A stretch of DNA of 64,000 bases from Bacillus bingmayongensis (GTDB lineage: Bacteria; Bacillota; Bacilli; Bacillales; Bacillaceae_G), in NCBI RefSeq assembly GCF_000299035.1, contig NZ_JH921520.1:62242-126241 (forward strand). Reading direction: 5' to 3'. The notes under the pieces are model-generated. The model searched no databases. It saw nothing but the letters and a program-made list of their open reading frames with translations, and was not told the origin of the DNA. This document shows, piece by piece, positions 23,314 to 31,228 of the stretch. The number at the start of each line of letters is the position of its first letter. Positions within the stretch are counted from its first letter, which is position 1. The position numbers and the translations under genes are program-made.

Positions 23314-24696
23314 TTATCTTTGTAGAAACCGCCAAGTAAGAAAGCTAGCAAAAAAATAGGAGATTCCCATAGCTAAAAAACTATTTTTTACACCCGCATA
23401 CCATGATGAAGATTCATGTAGAATGATGCCCATAATTGCTATCCCAACTAATGCGCCTAATTGCCGATTTACATTTAAAGTGGCCCCCGCTATATTTCCA
23501 TGTTCACGACCAGCAGTTTGCATAACAGCCGTTGTCATGGCAGGAACAGAGATACCTATTCCAAGGTTGACGATCGCATATATGATTGCTAACAACCAAT
23601 AAGGTGTGTCTGGTGAAATAGAAATTAAAAGAAATGAGCCTAAGCTTGCAATAAGTAAGGAAATGAGCATCGGTAATTTGGAACCGAAGCGAGGGGCTAG
23701 CTTAGCGAATAAGAGATTCCCGATTACAAAGACAGTCATCATTGGTAATAATTCGAGTCCAGCTAGAAAAGGACTAGCGCCTCGCACATCTTGAAGAAAT
23801 AAGCCGAACATAAAAATCCCACCAAACAATGCAAAGTTAATTAAAAAGCCGACGATATTTGCCGAAGAAAATTGTTGGTTATGAAATAATGAAAATGGAA
23901 TAATCGGTTGCTTTGAATTACGCTCGGTAACGATAAACAAACTAGCAGCTATAATTGTACCAAGAAATCCACCTAGTATTTGTGGTGATGTCCAGCCGTA
24001 GGAAGGTCCTTCAATTAGACTGAAAGCTAGGCTAGCTACAGTAATCACACCTAATCCATGGTTGAGAAGATTTAGTTTAATTTGTTGGTGTGGTGAAGCG
24101 GAAATAACATAATAAGCCATGAAGATACCAATGATTCCAATTGGTAGATTGATGATGAAAATACTCCGCCACCCAAAAGAGTTTACGAGTACTCCTCCAA
24201 CGAAAGGCCCAATTCCTGAAGCAACTGAAACGATAGCGGACCATAGACCGAACATTTTTGCGCGTTGTCTTTCATTTGGATAAGAGGCGGCAAGAAGATT
24301 AAGAGAGCTCGGCATGAAAAGTGCAGCCCCAACACCTTGCAGAATCCGTGCGGTAACAAGACTATTTGCAGATGATGCAATAGAACAGAAAAGTGAAGCA
24401 AGAACGAAACAAACGAGTCCAATTATATACATATGTTTCGCACCAAAATGATTTGCAAGTGATCCACCGATGAGGAGTAAAGATGCGAACGATAAAATGT
24501 ACCCATCGACAATCCAAGTTGCGCTGGAAATTCCCATATGTAAATGATTTTGAATGTCAGCAATCGCAACATTTACGACGGTTACATCTAGAGTGGCCAT
24601 AATAAATCCCATTGCGAGTGCGAGTAAAGTTATGATACTAGAAGATTTCATCTGTTTTGTTTCTACATGTGCTACTGAGTTTGTGCTCATTTCCAA
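23314..24696 (-). CDS. MFS multidrug efflux transporter (EmrB/QacA-like, DHA2 group)
   Basis: A 460-residue polytopic protein with 12-14 predicted helices. The DHA2 signature lies in helix 1 (MATLDVTVVNVAIADIQ), motif A near SLANHFGAKHMYIIGL, and motif C near GIGPFVGGVLVNSFGWRSIF. Such proteins expel drugs or antiseptics using the proton gradient. The gene is divergent from an HxlR-type regulator, with a perfect palindrome between them, so its expression is probably controlled by that regulator. ATG at 24696 follows a GGGGG-type site. Confidence 0.85.
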   Translation of the reverse strand: MEMSTNSVAHVETKQMKSSSIITLLALAMGFIMATLDVTVVNVAIADIQNHLHMGISSATWIVDGYILSFASLLLIGGSLANHFGAKHMYIIGLVCFVLASLFCSIASSANSLVTARILQGVGAALFMPSSLNLLAASYPNERQRAKMFGLWSAIVSVASGIGPFVGGVLVNSFGWRSIFIINLPIGIIGIFMAYYVISASPHQQIKLNLLNHGLGVITVASLAFSLIEGPSYGWTSPQILGGFLGTIIAASLFIVTERNSKQPIIPFSLFHNQQFSSANIVGFLINFALFGGIFMFGLFLQDVRGASPFLAGLELLPMMTVFVIGNLLFAKLAPRFGSKLPMLISLLIASLGSFLLISISPDTPYWLLAIIYAIVNLGIGISVPAMTTAVMQTAGREHGNIAGATLNVNRQLGALVGIAIMGIILHESSSWYAGVKNSFLAMGISYFFASFLTWRFLQR

Positions 24697-24738
24697 TCCC
24701 CCTAATAGATATTTACTAATATTTTCCTAAACACTATA

Positions 24739-24760
24739 ATAAATAAAGTGCTTTATTTAT
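24739..24760. promoter_or_regulatory. Perfect 22-bp palindrome, candidate HxlR-family operator
   Basis: ATAAATAAAG-TG-CTTTATTTAT lies between the divergent MFS and regulator genes, next to a TATAGT-like -10 for the MFS gene. HxlR-type regulators bind such dyads between divergent genes. Confidence 0.65.
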
Positions 24761-24819
24761 GGAAGTACTGATTTTTTATATAGCTACTTTACTTTTGTAT
24801 AGTTAAGGGGATGGATACA

Positions 24820-25185
24820 ATGTGCGGAAAAGAAGAGCAACACATATCAAAGTGCTCCATTGAAAAAACGATGAGTGTAATCGGTGGGAAGTGGACGTTT
24901 CTCATTTTACGAGATTTATTTTATGGGCCAAAGCGATTTGCAGAATTAGAAAAATCACTAATCGGTATTAGTCCAAGAACGCTTTCATTACGTTTAAAAG
25001 AATTGGAGAATGAAAAAATTATAGAAAGAACGGTTTATTCAACAATGCCACCTCATGTGGAATATTCTTTATCAGAAAAAGGACAAACACTTCGTCCGAT
25101 TTTTGATGCGATGAGAGAGTGGGGAGATTCATGGCATGTTTTAGATGGAGAAGAAGATAAAAAGAAAAGTACATCACTTGGCTGA
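24820..25185 (+). CDS. HxlR-family winged-helix transcriptional regulator
   Basis: A 121-residue DNA-binding protein with a Cys near its start (MCGKEEQHISKCSIEKTM), then the HxlR winged helix: VIGGKWTFLILRDLFYGPKRF, the recognition helix ISPRTLSLRLKELE, and the wing PHVEYSLSEKG. The start at 24820 has AAGGGGAT nine bases away, while ATG 24811 would overlap that site. Many HxlR proteins sense electrophiles or oxidants through an N-terminal Cys, and two Cys are present here. It is divergent from the MFS pump it probably represses. Confidence 0.88.
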   Translation: MCGKEEQHISKCSIEKTMSVIGGKWTFLILRDLFYGPKRFAELEKSLIGISPRTLSLRLKELENEKIIERTVYSTMPPHVEYSLSEKGQTLRPIFDAMREWGDSWHVLDGEEDKKKSTSLG

Positions 25186-25204
25186 GAGTGATGTACTTTT
25201 CTTT
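25166..25204. terminator. Probable bidirectional terminator
   Basis: AAAAGTACATCACT pairs with AGTGATGTACTTTT across the regulator stop codon, with T/A flanks. Confidence 0.8.
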
Positions 25205-25857
25205 TATATTGTAGTTAGTTTTGTATCAAGTAAAGGAATAAAATCCTGTATGCTTTCGATAAAATAATCTGGTTGTACAGAGAACGCTTGAGATTGATAG
25301 TTTGGTAACCATTGCACACCGATTGTAAGTACGCCTGCATGTTTTCCTGCAAGTATATCTGCGTCACTATCTCCTATGAATACTGCTTGTTCTTTTGTTA
25401 TGTTTAATACGTTTAAGACGTGGGCGATTCCTTCTGGATCAGGCTTTGGTTTTACGACGTCATCTCCAGTGATGATGCAATCAAATAAGGAATGTAACTC
25501 CAATGCCTCCAAAGAAATATTTAAACTTCTTCGAGCCTTTCCTGTTACGATGGCTAACTGGAATCCTCTTCGCTTTAAATCTAATAAAAGATTAGCTATT
25601 TCAATATTTTTGTCTACGTACTTATGATGTTTTTCTTTATACCATTCATAATATTTTTCAGTGGCAGCTTCTTTATGGTGAGAAATCAAATTAGAATGAA
25701 TAATACCGACTTCACTTGGACCAAACATGGAAAGAATATCTGATTCGGTTAAAGTTTTATTGTCAAACTCCTGAAAAACGTTTTGAAACGAGTAATAACA
25801 TAAAGGTAATGTATCGGCTAATGTTCCATCAAAATCAAGAATAATTGTACGCAGCAT
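25204..25857 (-). CDS. HAD hydrolase, phosphoglycolate-phosphatase/PpaX-like
   Basis: A 217-residue HAD phosphatase with motif I DFDGTLADTLPL, motif II IVTGKARRS, motif III Lys in VVKPKPDPEGI and motif IV IGDSDADILAGKHAG, plus a helical cap. It most resembles the Gph/PpaX subgroup, but the substrate is undetermined. GGGAGTGGG precedes ATG. Its terminal bases lie next to the regulator's 3' end in convergent arrangement; an imperfect AAAAGTACATCAC/GTGATGTACTTTT pairing at about 25167-25202 could serve as a shared terminator. Confidence 0.85.
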   Translation of the reverse strand: MLRTIILDFDGTLADTLPLCYYSFQNVFQEFDNKTLTESDILSMFGPSEVGIIHSNLISHHKEAATEKYYEWYKEKHHKYVDKNIEIANLLLDLKRRGFQLAIVTGKARRSLNISLEALELHSLFDCIITGDDVVKPKPDPEGIAHVLNVLNITKEQAVFIGDSDADILAGKHAGVLTIGVQWLPNYQSQAFSVQPDYFIESIQDFIPLLDTKLTTI

Positions 25858-25940
25858 TTTCCCACTCCTTTAAGCATAATTGTTGGTGAAACTTTAAGGT
25901 TAAGTGAAAATAAGTCAATTTAAGTATTTTTATGTGTTAT

Positions 25941-25969
25941 ACTTAAAGTAACTTAAAATGACTTAAAAG
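25941..25969 (+). promoter_or_regulatory. Three 10-bp direct repeats, candidate DeoR-type operator
   Basis: ACTTAAA recurs at 25941, 25951 and 25961, exactly one helical turn apart, overlapping and following a TATACT -10-like box (25938-25943) in front of the DeoR gene. Inverse copies (TTTAAGT) lie upstream near 25919. DeoR-family repressors often bind tandem repeats in their own promoters. Confidence 0.6.
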
Positions 25970-25990
25970 TAAATAGAATCAGGTGATAAA

Positions 25991-26749
25991 ATGAATCAGG
26001 ATGAAAGATTAATAAGAATAACGGAGTACTTGAATGACCATAAAACAATGAGCTTGAAAATGATGTGCGAATTGTTTCATGTCTCAAGAGATACAGCACG
26101 AAGAGATATTGTGAAGCTAACAAATGAAACAGAAATTGTTCGAACACATGGTGGGGTAGCTTTACCTTCTTTTCACCAAAAAATTTCGGATTACGTAAAT
26201 CGGGAAGAGAAAGATGCTGCGTATAAGCAAGCTATTGGAAAAACAGCAGCATCTTTCGTGCAAGATAATGAAATTATTTATCTTGATGTTTCCACAACTG
26301 TTAATTGTATGGCTTCGTTTTTAGAAGCAAACAATGTGACAGTTGTAACGAATTCCATTGATACAGTAAATCGTTTAGCAAATACTACTAATGTAAATAT
26401 TCATATTTTAGGTGGACAATTGAATAAACAATCTCGTCACGTAACAGGATTTGCAGCTATGGAAAAGTTAAAGGATTATCATTTTGATAAAGTATTTATC
26501 GGAGCGCCTGGAATTACGGAAGAGGGTGTTTACTATGCATTTGAAGAGGACATTTATTTTAAACGTGAGTTAATCAAACAAACGAATCAAGTATTTTTAC
26601 TCATTGATGCTACAAAGTTTAACCAGCGTCAAAACTTTAAAGCATTGTGGTTAGAAGCGATTGACACGATTGTTACAAATGATAACGTTCCAGAGCGTTT
26701 AAGTGATGTTGTGAAAAATCATGGTATTGAAGTCGTACTGGGAGAGTAG
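25991..26749 (+). CDS. DeoR-family transcriptional repressor
   Basis: A 252-residue regulator with an N-terminal DeoR helix-turn-helix (MSLKMMCELFHVSRDTARRDI, residues 18-38) ending in the typical RTHGGVAL. A sugar-phosphate-sensing C-terminal domain follows (DVSTTVNCMA, VVTNSIDTVN, IGAPGITEEGVYY). It probably represses its own operon, which also contains the HAD phosphatase 24 bases downstream, and releases DNA on binding a phosphorylated sugar. Direct repeats over the promoter are the likely operator. TCAGGTG precedes the start. Confidence 0.9.
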   Translation: MNQDERLIRITEYLNDHKTMSLKMMCELFHVSRDTARRDIVKLTNETEIVRTHGGVALPSFHQKISDYVNREEKDAAYKQAIGKTAASFVQDNEIIYLDVSTTVNCMASFLEANNVTVVTNSIDTVNRLANTTNVNIHILGGQLNKQSRHVTGFAAMEKLKDYHFDKVFIGAPGITEEGVYYAFEEDIYFKRELIKQTNQVFLLIDATKFNQRQNFKALWLEAIDTIVTNDNVPERLSDVVKNHGIEVVLGE

Positions 26750-26773
26750 TACAAGAAAAAGGGGGATATGGAG

Positions 26774-27400
26774 ATGAAGGGAATTATCTTTGATATTGAT
26801 GGCACAATTTTAGATACGGAGAAGGCTGTATTGTATTCATTGCAAACAACATTGCGGAACGAAGGGATTCATTACGACTTAGAAGAGTTACGGTTTGCAT
26901 TAGGAATCCCTGGAGTTGCCGCGTTACAAAAATTAAGTGTAGCGAATATAGAAAGGGTTCATGAGAAATGGATTAAGAATATGGTGGAATTTAAAAATGA
27001 AATAAAGGTTTTCGAGGGAATCGAAGAAGTGATACAAGCGGTAGCTCCATATGATATTCGAACAGGAATTGTCACTTCGAAAACAAGACAAGAATTTGTT
27101 GATGATTTTGAACCATTTGGACTACACGAACATTTTGAACATTCTATTTGTGTGGAGGATACAAACAAACATAAGCCACATCCAGAACCATTAGTAACAT
27201 GCTTAAGACGATTGAATATTGATGCTAGCGAAGCAATCTATATAGGTGATTCCCTGTATGACTTACAATGTGCGAAACAAGCTGGAACAAAATTTGGTTT
27301 AGCTTTATGGGGAGCGAAAACAACAAAGGGATTTGAAGAAGCTGATCATGTTTTTCAAACCCCTCACGAGATTTTGAAGGTAGTAAAAAGAGATATGTAG
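26774..27400 (+). CDS. HAD hydrolase, probable sugar-phosphate phosphatase
   Basis: A 208-residue HAD enzyme with motif I DIDGTILDT, motif II IVTSKT, motif III NKHKPHPEPL and motif IV IGDSLYDLQCAKQAG. Start 26774 is preferred over ATG 26768 because AAAGGGGG is then about nine bases away. It is co-transcribed with the DeoR regulator, so it likely dephosphorylates the sugar phosphate that the regulator senses. Its stop codon lies inside the terminator stem. Confidence 0.86.
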   Translation: MKGIIFDIDGTILDTEKAVLYSLQTTLRNEGIHYDLEELRFALGIPGVAALQKLSVANIERVHEKWIKNMVEFKNEIKVFEGIEEVIQAVAPYDIRTGIVTSKTRQEFVDDFEPFGLHEHFEHSICVEDTNKHKPHPEPLVTCLRRLNIDASEAIYIGDSLYDLQCAKQAGTKFGLALWGAKTTKGFEEADHVFQTPHEILKVVKRDM

Positions 27401-27422
27401 ATTCAGCTACATATCTCTTTTT
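27385..27422 (+). terminator. Terminator of the DeoR-HAD operon
   Basis: AAAAAGAGATATGTAG pairs with CTACATATCTCTTTTT around a 6-base loop, and includes the HAD stop codon. Confidence 0.9.
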
Positions 27423-27485
27423 ACATGAGCTTAGTAGAAAACAGAAAACAGCTAAGACAATGAAAGAAAGTGTACGAATTCGCAT

Positions 27486-28403
27486 TTAATACCACCATCG
27501 TTTTTGAGGTAGCAAAACAACGTCTGCGTCAAAGTTTTGTATAAACCAATCACGCAGCAATGTTTTCTTGATTAAGTATTCAGAAGCTGAATGTGATACA
27601 CCAATAAGTGACATATTCGTTTCTTTCACATAATCCATAATTAATGAATATTTGTATCTGCCGTAATCATTATCGATATGACAATGAATTTCTCCAGTGA
27701 TATAGGCTTCAGCGCCTTTTTCTTCTGCTTCTTTGAGAAGATCTATTTTATCACCGCATCCAGCGATAATTGCAATTTTTGTGATAGATTCATGGCGTTT
27801 CCCTTCGAAGTCTACATATGGAATATGGAAGAGTTCTTTTAGATGTTGTTCGAGGTTTCTTGTTGTTGTTTCATGTATTTCGCAAATGAGTCCACATGGT
27901 ATATCTTTATCATCATAAGCAAAACCATCTACTACATCGGCCTTTAGAGCTTTAGCAATCGCAATGCTTGTTCCATATGTTTGATGATGATCCATTGGGC
28001 CATGACATGTATAAATAGAAAGGTCTTTATCTTTGAGTTCTTGTAAATAGTGCGCTGGAATCGGTACAAAGCCTCGTCCAGATTTTCCAAGAGGATCACC
28101 GCATTCCATTACAAGAGGGTGATGCATAAAAAGTAAATCACCTGGTTTCGATTGTGAGATGAATTTTTCAAGAACATCATCTGTTGGAAAGACTGCTAAA
28201 AAGACGGTATTTACAGTTTCAGCACCTTTTATCATAAGTCCGTTAAAAGTATCTACAAAGTCTGCTTCAAAAAATTGTTGCCAAGGGAATGTTATTGGAT
28301 CGTATACAGCTGGAATAAAGCGGCTGAAGGCACCGTCTTTTCCGTATTTTTTGATTTGAAATAAAGAATCTAGTGAAAATTGGATTTCTTTTAAAGCTGG
28401 CAT
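27486..28403 (-). CDS. Nif3/DUF34-family dinuclear metal-binding protein
   Basis: A 305-residue protein of the Nif3 family: FMHHPLVME (metal-binding HH), YTCHGPMDHH, GCGDKIDLLKEA near the middle, EAYITGEIHCH and IGVSHSASEY near the end. Such proteins bind a dinuclear metal centre; annotation as GTP cyclohydrolase I type 2 is common but weakly supported. Start 28403 has AAAGGAGG at the proper distance; the longer frame to 28556 enters a bcr1 repeat and is spurious. It lacks the PII-like insert of the longer YqfO type. Role unknown, possibly in metabolite repair or cofactor metabolism. Confidence 0.8.
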   Translation of the reverse strand: MPALKEIQFSLDSLFQIKKYGKDGAFSRFIPAVYDPITFPWQQFFEADFVDTFNGLMIKGAETVNTVFLAVFPTDDVLEKFISQSKPGDLLFMHHPLVMECGDPLGKSGRGFVPIPAHYLQELKDKDLSIYTCHGPMDHHQTYGTSIAIAKALKADVVDGFAYDDKDIPCGLICEIHETTTRNLEQHLKELFHIPYVDFEGKRHESITKIAIIAGCGDKIDLLKEAEEKGAEAYITGEIHCHIDNDYGRYKYSLIMDYVKETNMSLIGVSHSASEYLIKKTLLRDWFIQNFDADVVLLPQKRWWY

Positions 28404-28502
28404 AATACATCCTCCTTTATCAAATACATTGTATAGTAGTCTTAATTTTCTGTACACAATAAATGGATAGAATTTATAAAAAGAATGGTACAATATAAGA
28501 AT

Positions 28503-28782
28503 TATCCCGCTATTTGCGGACAGTAATACTCCCAACTCAAAATTTGGCAAAAGCATTGTCCAGCTCTAGCGGCTAGAATCTCCGGTCGTTTCGCCCCCTC
28601 GGACGAGGCAAAAAGTGCCTCTCTGTCGGGTGCTCCAACGTCCTGCGATTCTGAGCGAGCCGCTTCCGCTTTTCTAAAGAAGTTAGGTGGGAGATAAACT
28701 GCCCGTAAAAGCCCGATTGGTGAGGGCTAATAATCAGTGGGGGATGGAGAAAACCCCCACTGATTAAAGTTTCACTTTATGT
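28503..28782 (+). repeat. bcr1-type repeat carrying a nested second repeat
   Basis: The ends TATCCCGCTATTTGCGG and AAAGTTTCACTTTAT, and the middle GAAGTTAGGTGGG plus GTGAGGGCTAATAATCA, match the copy at 63199. bcr1 is a roughly 155-bp repeat known only from the B. cereus group, with mobile-element behaviour. This copy is about 280 bp because another repeat sits inside it (28557-28675). Confidence 0.8.
28557..28675 (+). repeat. About 119-bp GC-rich repeat nested in bcr1
   Basis: The segment from CCAGCTCTAGCGGCTAGA to GAGCCGCTTCCGCTTTTCT is absent from the bcr1 copy at 63199. It is more GC-rich than its surroundings, with complementary ends (AGCGGCT/GAGCCGCT) and an internal GAGGCAAAAAGTGCCTC hairpin. 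It resembles a short repeat seen intergenically in many Bacillus genomes. Confidence 0.65.
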
Positions 28783-28804
28783 AAAGAGGTAGGAGGACTA
28801 TTGA

Positions 28805-29128
28805 ATGTACGTTACTGTAACAGATGCAGCATATAAAAAGATTATGGATACGATTCCAAGTGAAGCAAAGTTTATAAAATTATTTTATGATAATGAAGGA
28901 TGCGGCTGTGTGATGAGTGGAATTATTGATTTAGTGGCTGTATCAGAAAAAGATGAACGTGATGTAGAGATTGAATCAAATAAATTGCAGTTTATTGCGG
29001 ATCGCACAAAGCTTGTTTTTATGGATGATAAGTTGACTGTTGATTTACATGAATCAGGGGGACATTTTCAACTAAAAAGTCCAAGCCAATTTTATAATCC
29101 AAACATGAAGCTTCATATTCGAGTGTAA
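28805..29128 (+). CDS. yqkB: HesB/IscA-like (YqkB-type) Fe-S biogenesis family protein
   Basis: A 107-residue protein with the Fe-S_biosyn fold: MYVTVTDAAYKKIMDTI at the start and KLFYDNEGCGCVMSGIIDL, where A-type carriers have their Cys. The C-terminal CGC motif of true IscA is missing; this is typical of the YqkB/YneR side group, whose role in Fe-S assembly is unproven. GTAGGAGG precedes the start. It lies directly after the bcr1 repeat and ends in a terminator. Confidence 0.75.
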   Translation: MYVTVTDAAYKKIMDTIPSEAKFIKLFYDNEGCGCVMSGIIDLVAVSEKDERDVEIESNKLQFIADRTKLVFMDDKLTVDLHESGGHFQLKSPSQFYNPNMKLHIRV

Positions 29129-29135
29129 CTGATTA

Positions 29136-29165
29136 AGAAGGAGCGAATCATAAGCTCCTTTTTCT
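29136..29165 (+). terminator. Terminator after the YqkB-like gene
   Basis: AAGGAGC pairs with GCTCCTT and is followed by TTTTC. Confidence 0.75.
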
Positions 29166-29240
29166 TATGAAACTTTTTATCTAATTAAATGTACATTAGA
29201 TTGAATTTTCTGTATAATCTTTTGTGCGGAGGGGATACGC

Positions 29241-30148
29241 ATGAGAAGATGGGGGATTGAATTATTACTTTTAAGTGTTGTTATTATTTGGGGTGTAAAT
29301 TATACAATTGGAAAATACGGACTTGAGGAGTTTACAGCAATTGAGTTTACAGCGCTCCGGATGATTGCAGCAGGACCGCTATTATTATTACTTACATTTT
29401 ATATTGAAAAGTCAGTGCATATGGAATTAAGAGATATACCGAGGCTCATTATAGTTAGTGTTGTGGGAATTGTGCTGTATCAAACGTTATTTATGGAAAC
29501 CATCAAATATACATCCGCTACGAATGCTTCCTTACTCATTTCTATTTCACCTATTTTTACAACGATGTTTGCGATTTTTTTGAAACAAGAGAAGTTTTCC
29601 CAGAGAAAGTTAGTCGGTTCTATTATAGCCTGCACTGGTGCAGCGCTTGTGTTATTAGCTGAGCATTCACTTGCTGGTTCTTTTTATGGAGAAATGGAAT
29701 TGGACTCATTACATCGATATGCTGGGGGCTATATCCAGTTTTAGCAGGACCACTTATCAAAAAATATTCAGCACTCCGCGTGACGGCATGGTCAGCAGTT
29801 GTTGGAGCGATTCCGCTTGTTATACTGAGCGGATGGCATACTTTTTCGTTGCCATTTCAAATTGAACAAGGGATGTCATGGTTTGCGCTATTATATTCTA
29901 TTTTCTTTGTAACGGTATTCGGTTTAGTTATGTGGTATATTGGAGTTCAAAAAATTGGGGCTTCTCATACGATGGTGTATATGTATATTACGCCATTTGT
30001 TGCAGTTGTATTTGCGGCGGTATGGGCGAAGGAACATATTTCGCTGCAACAAATGATTGGCGGGTGTATTATTTTTCTCGGTTTATGGTTTGTGAAATCT
30101 GAAAAACTTGAGATGCAGTCTGCCATGTCAAAACATATATCAAAATAG
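29241..30148 (+). pseudogene. EamA/DMT-family transporter broken by a frameshift
   Basis: The first 160 codons encode a drug/metabolite transporter N-half (SVVIIWGVNYTIGKYGLEEF, then TNASLLISISPIFTTM). Near 29694 the family sequence moves to another frame: IGLITSICWGLYPVLAGPLI continues to 30148 (YMYITPFVAVVFA). Adding one G in the GAAATGGAATTGG run, or removing two bases, restores a full ten-helix protein of about 302 residues. A single-base sequencing or assembly error is possible as well as a true mutation. Intact members export metabolites or amino acids. Confidence 0.82.
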
Positions 30149-30149
30149 G

Positions 30150-30185
30150 AAAACAGATCAGTTATGGTCTGCTTTCCTATTTTTT
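30150..30185. terminator. Probable shared terminator
   Basis: AGGAAAACAGATC region pairs imperfectly with GGTCTGCTTTCCT and is followed by seven T. It lies between convergent genes. Confidence 0.6.
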
Positions 30186-30398
30186 TATTTTTGGTAAAAA
30201 TATAAGGAACAAAATAGCAGTAATAAGTGGAATTAAGTTGAGAAATGGTATGCGAAACAGTGCAATGAGAATAATACCCGGGAGAAGGACACCGAGGACG
30301 GCATAGAAAATACTATGTTTTGTTGTGTACCAATATAACGAGAGTCCTATAAGTGCAGGGATAATAAGGTGAATGAGAGCCATTAAAAAATAAATCAT
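30177..30398 (-). CDS. Small hydrophobic membrane protein
   Basis: A 73-residue protein, MIYFLMALIHLIIPALIGLSL, with three predicted helices and a basic end (LPKIKK). The start at 30398 has AAGGGGGC at the right distance; an upstream ATG at 30434 does not. It is not recognised as a named family. A structured repeat copy begins immediately upstream, so its promoter would lie in or next to the repeat. Confidence 0.6.
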   Translation of the reverse strand: MIYFLMALIHLIIPALIGLSLYWYTTKHSIFYAVLGVLLPGIILIALFRIPFLNLIPLITAILFLIFLPKIKK

Positions 30399-30433
30399 TA
30401 GAAGCCCCCTTTTTTGTGTATTTACTACATGCA

Positions 30434-30622
30434 TGTAAATTGAAAAACTGACGTAAAACTTTTCTTTTTAGGCGGGAGAGAGGAGCCGCTCATGCATAGA
30501 AGCGGTCAGATCCTTTTTTTTCGCTCCATGCCGAGTGAAAAAAAAAGGAGAGAACGCGTGGAGGTCTCTTTTTGTTTCAAAGACCATGGTTTATATATTG
30601 GAAAATTAAAGTGGATATATAT
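30434..30622 (+). repeat. Structured interspersed repeat, copy 2
   Basis: About 189 bp, from GTAAATTGAAAAACTGACG to GTGGATATATATA. Hairpins pair as CCGCT/AGCGG, CTCCA/TGGAG and GGTCT/AGACC; the bases differ from the other two copies but the pairing is kept. Confidence 0.7.
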
Positions 30623-30729
30623 ACATCATATCCATATTTTTGTAGATTGATATCACTTTTTTGTAAATCTATGAAAAAATGTTTGCAAAAACGTCACAAA
30701 TTGCTCCTGCTTCCAAACTAGAAATCTTG

Positions 30730-30735
30730 TATAAT
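30730..30735 (+). promoter_or_regulatory. Candidate -10 box (TATAAT)
   Basis: TATAAT is followed 22 bases later by a terminator hairpin. The -35 region (CTGCTT) is poor. Confidence 0.4.
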
Positions 30736-30756
30736 ATTATTTCTGAAAAATATTTT

Positions 30757-30789
30757 AACAACATAAACATAGTGGTTATGTTGTTTTTT
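30757..30789 (+). terminator. Terminator-like hairpin upstream of the AtpI-like gene
   Basis: AACAACATAA pairs with TTATGTTGTT, followed by TTTTTT. It lies between a candidate promoter and the AtpI-like start, so it could be an attenuator or end a very short RNA. Confidence 0.65.
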
Positions 30790-30854
30790 CTTTGAATGTA
30801 ACAGATAAAGTCTGATGATATGTAAATAAGATGATAATGATAAAGGAGAACTGC

Positions 30855-31226
30855 ATGATTAGTATGTCACTAAGGTCATTTAAAATCCAAATGTATTATT
30901 TGCTAGGCGCGATGCTATTAGGATGGGCGATGACACCTTTTTCTGCTCACTTTTTAGGCGTTGGGATTGGTTTACTCGTTAGTATGTATTGTGTTTGGAT
31001 TTTAGGAAGACGTATTGAAAAGCTTGGAGATAGTATTGTAAAAAAGAGTAAAGCACCAACACTTGGTATGATTAATCGGTTCGCAGCAGCGATACTAGGC
31101 GCGATTATTATGTATGAGATTGAACACCATATGGTTATGTGGGCATTTGCTGTGGGGATTATGGGTGGTTATTTCTTAATTGTTATTAATTTAGGATACT
31201 ATAGCATGAAAGATGCGAAGAAATAG
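30855..31226 (+). CDS. AtpI-like small membrane protein
   Basis: A 123-residue protein with two paired hydrophobic segments before and after a basic loop (GRRIEKLGDSIVKKSKAP). The pattern FLGVGIGLLVSMYCVWILGRR is like subunit I of ATP synthase operons. No atp genes are adjacent, so this may be a stand-alone paralogue. ATG at 30855 has AAAGGAG; the frame's first ATG at 30831 overlaps nothing useful. A structured repeat follows its stop by two bases. Confidence 0.6.
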   Translation: MISMSLRSFKIQMYYLLGAMLLGWAMTPFSAHFLGVGIGLLVSMYCVWILGRRIEKLGDSIVKKSKAPTLGMINRFAAAILGAIIMYEIEHHMVMWAFAVGIMGGYFLIVINLGYYSMKDAKK

Positions 31227-31228
31227 AT

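Noticed and set aside
28404-28556. 51-residue N-terminal extension of the Nif3-family protein
   Set aside because: It reads into the bcr1 repeat and skips an excellent ribosome binding site at 28403.
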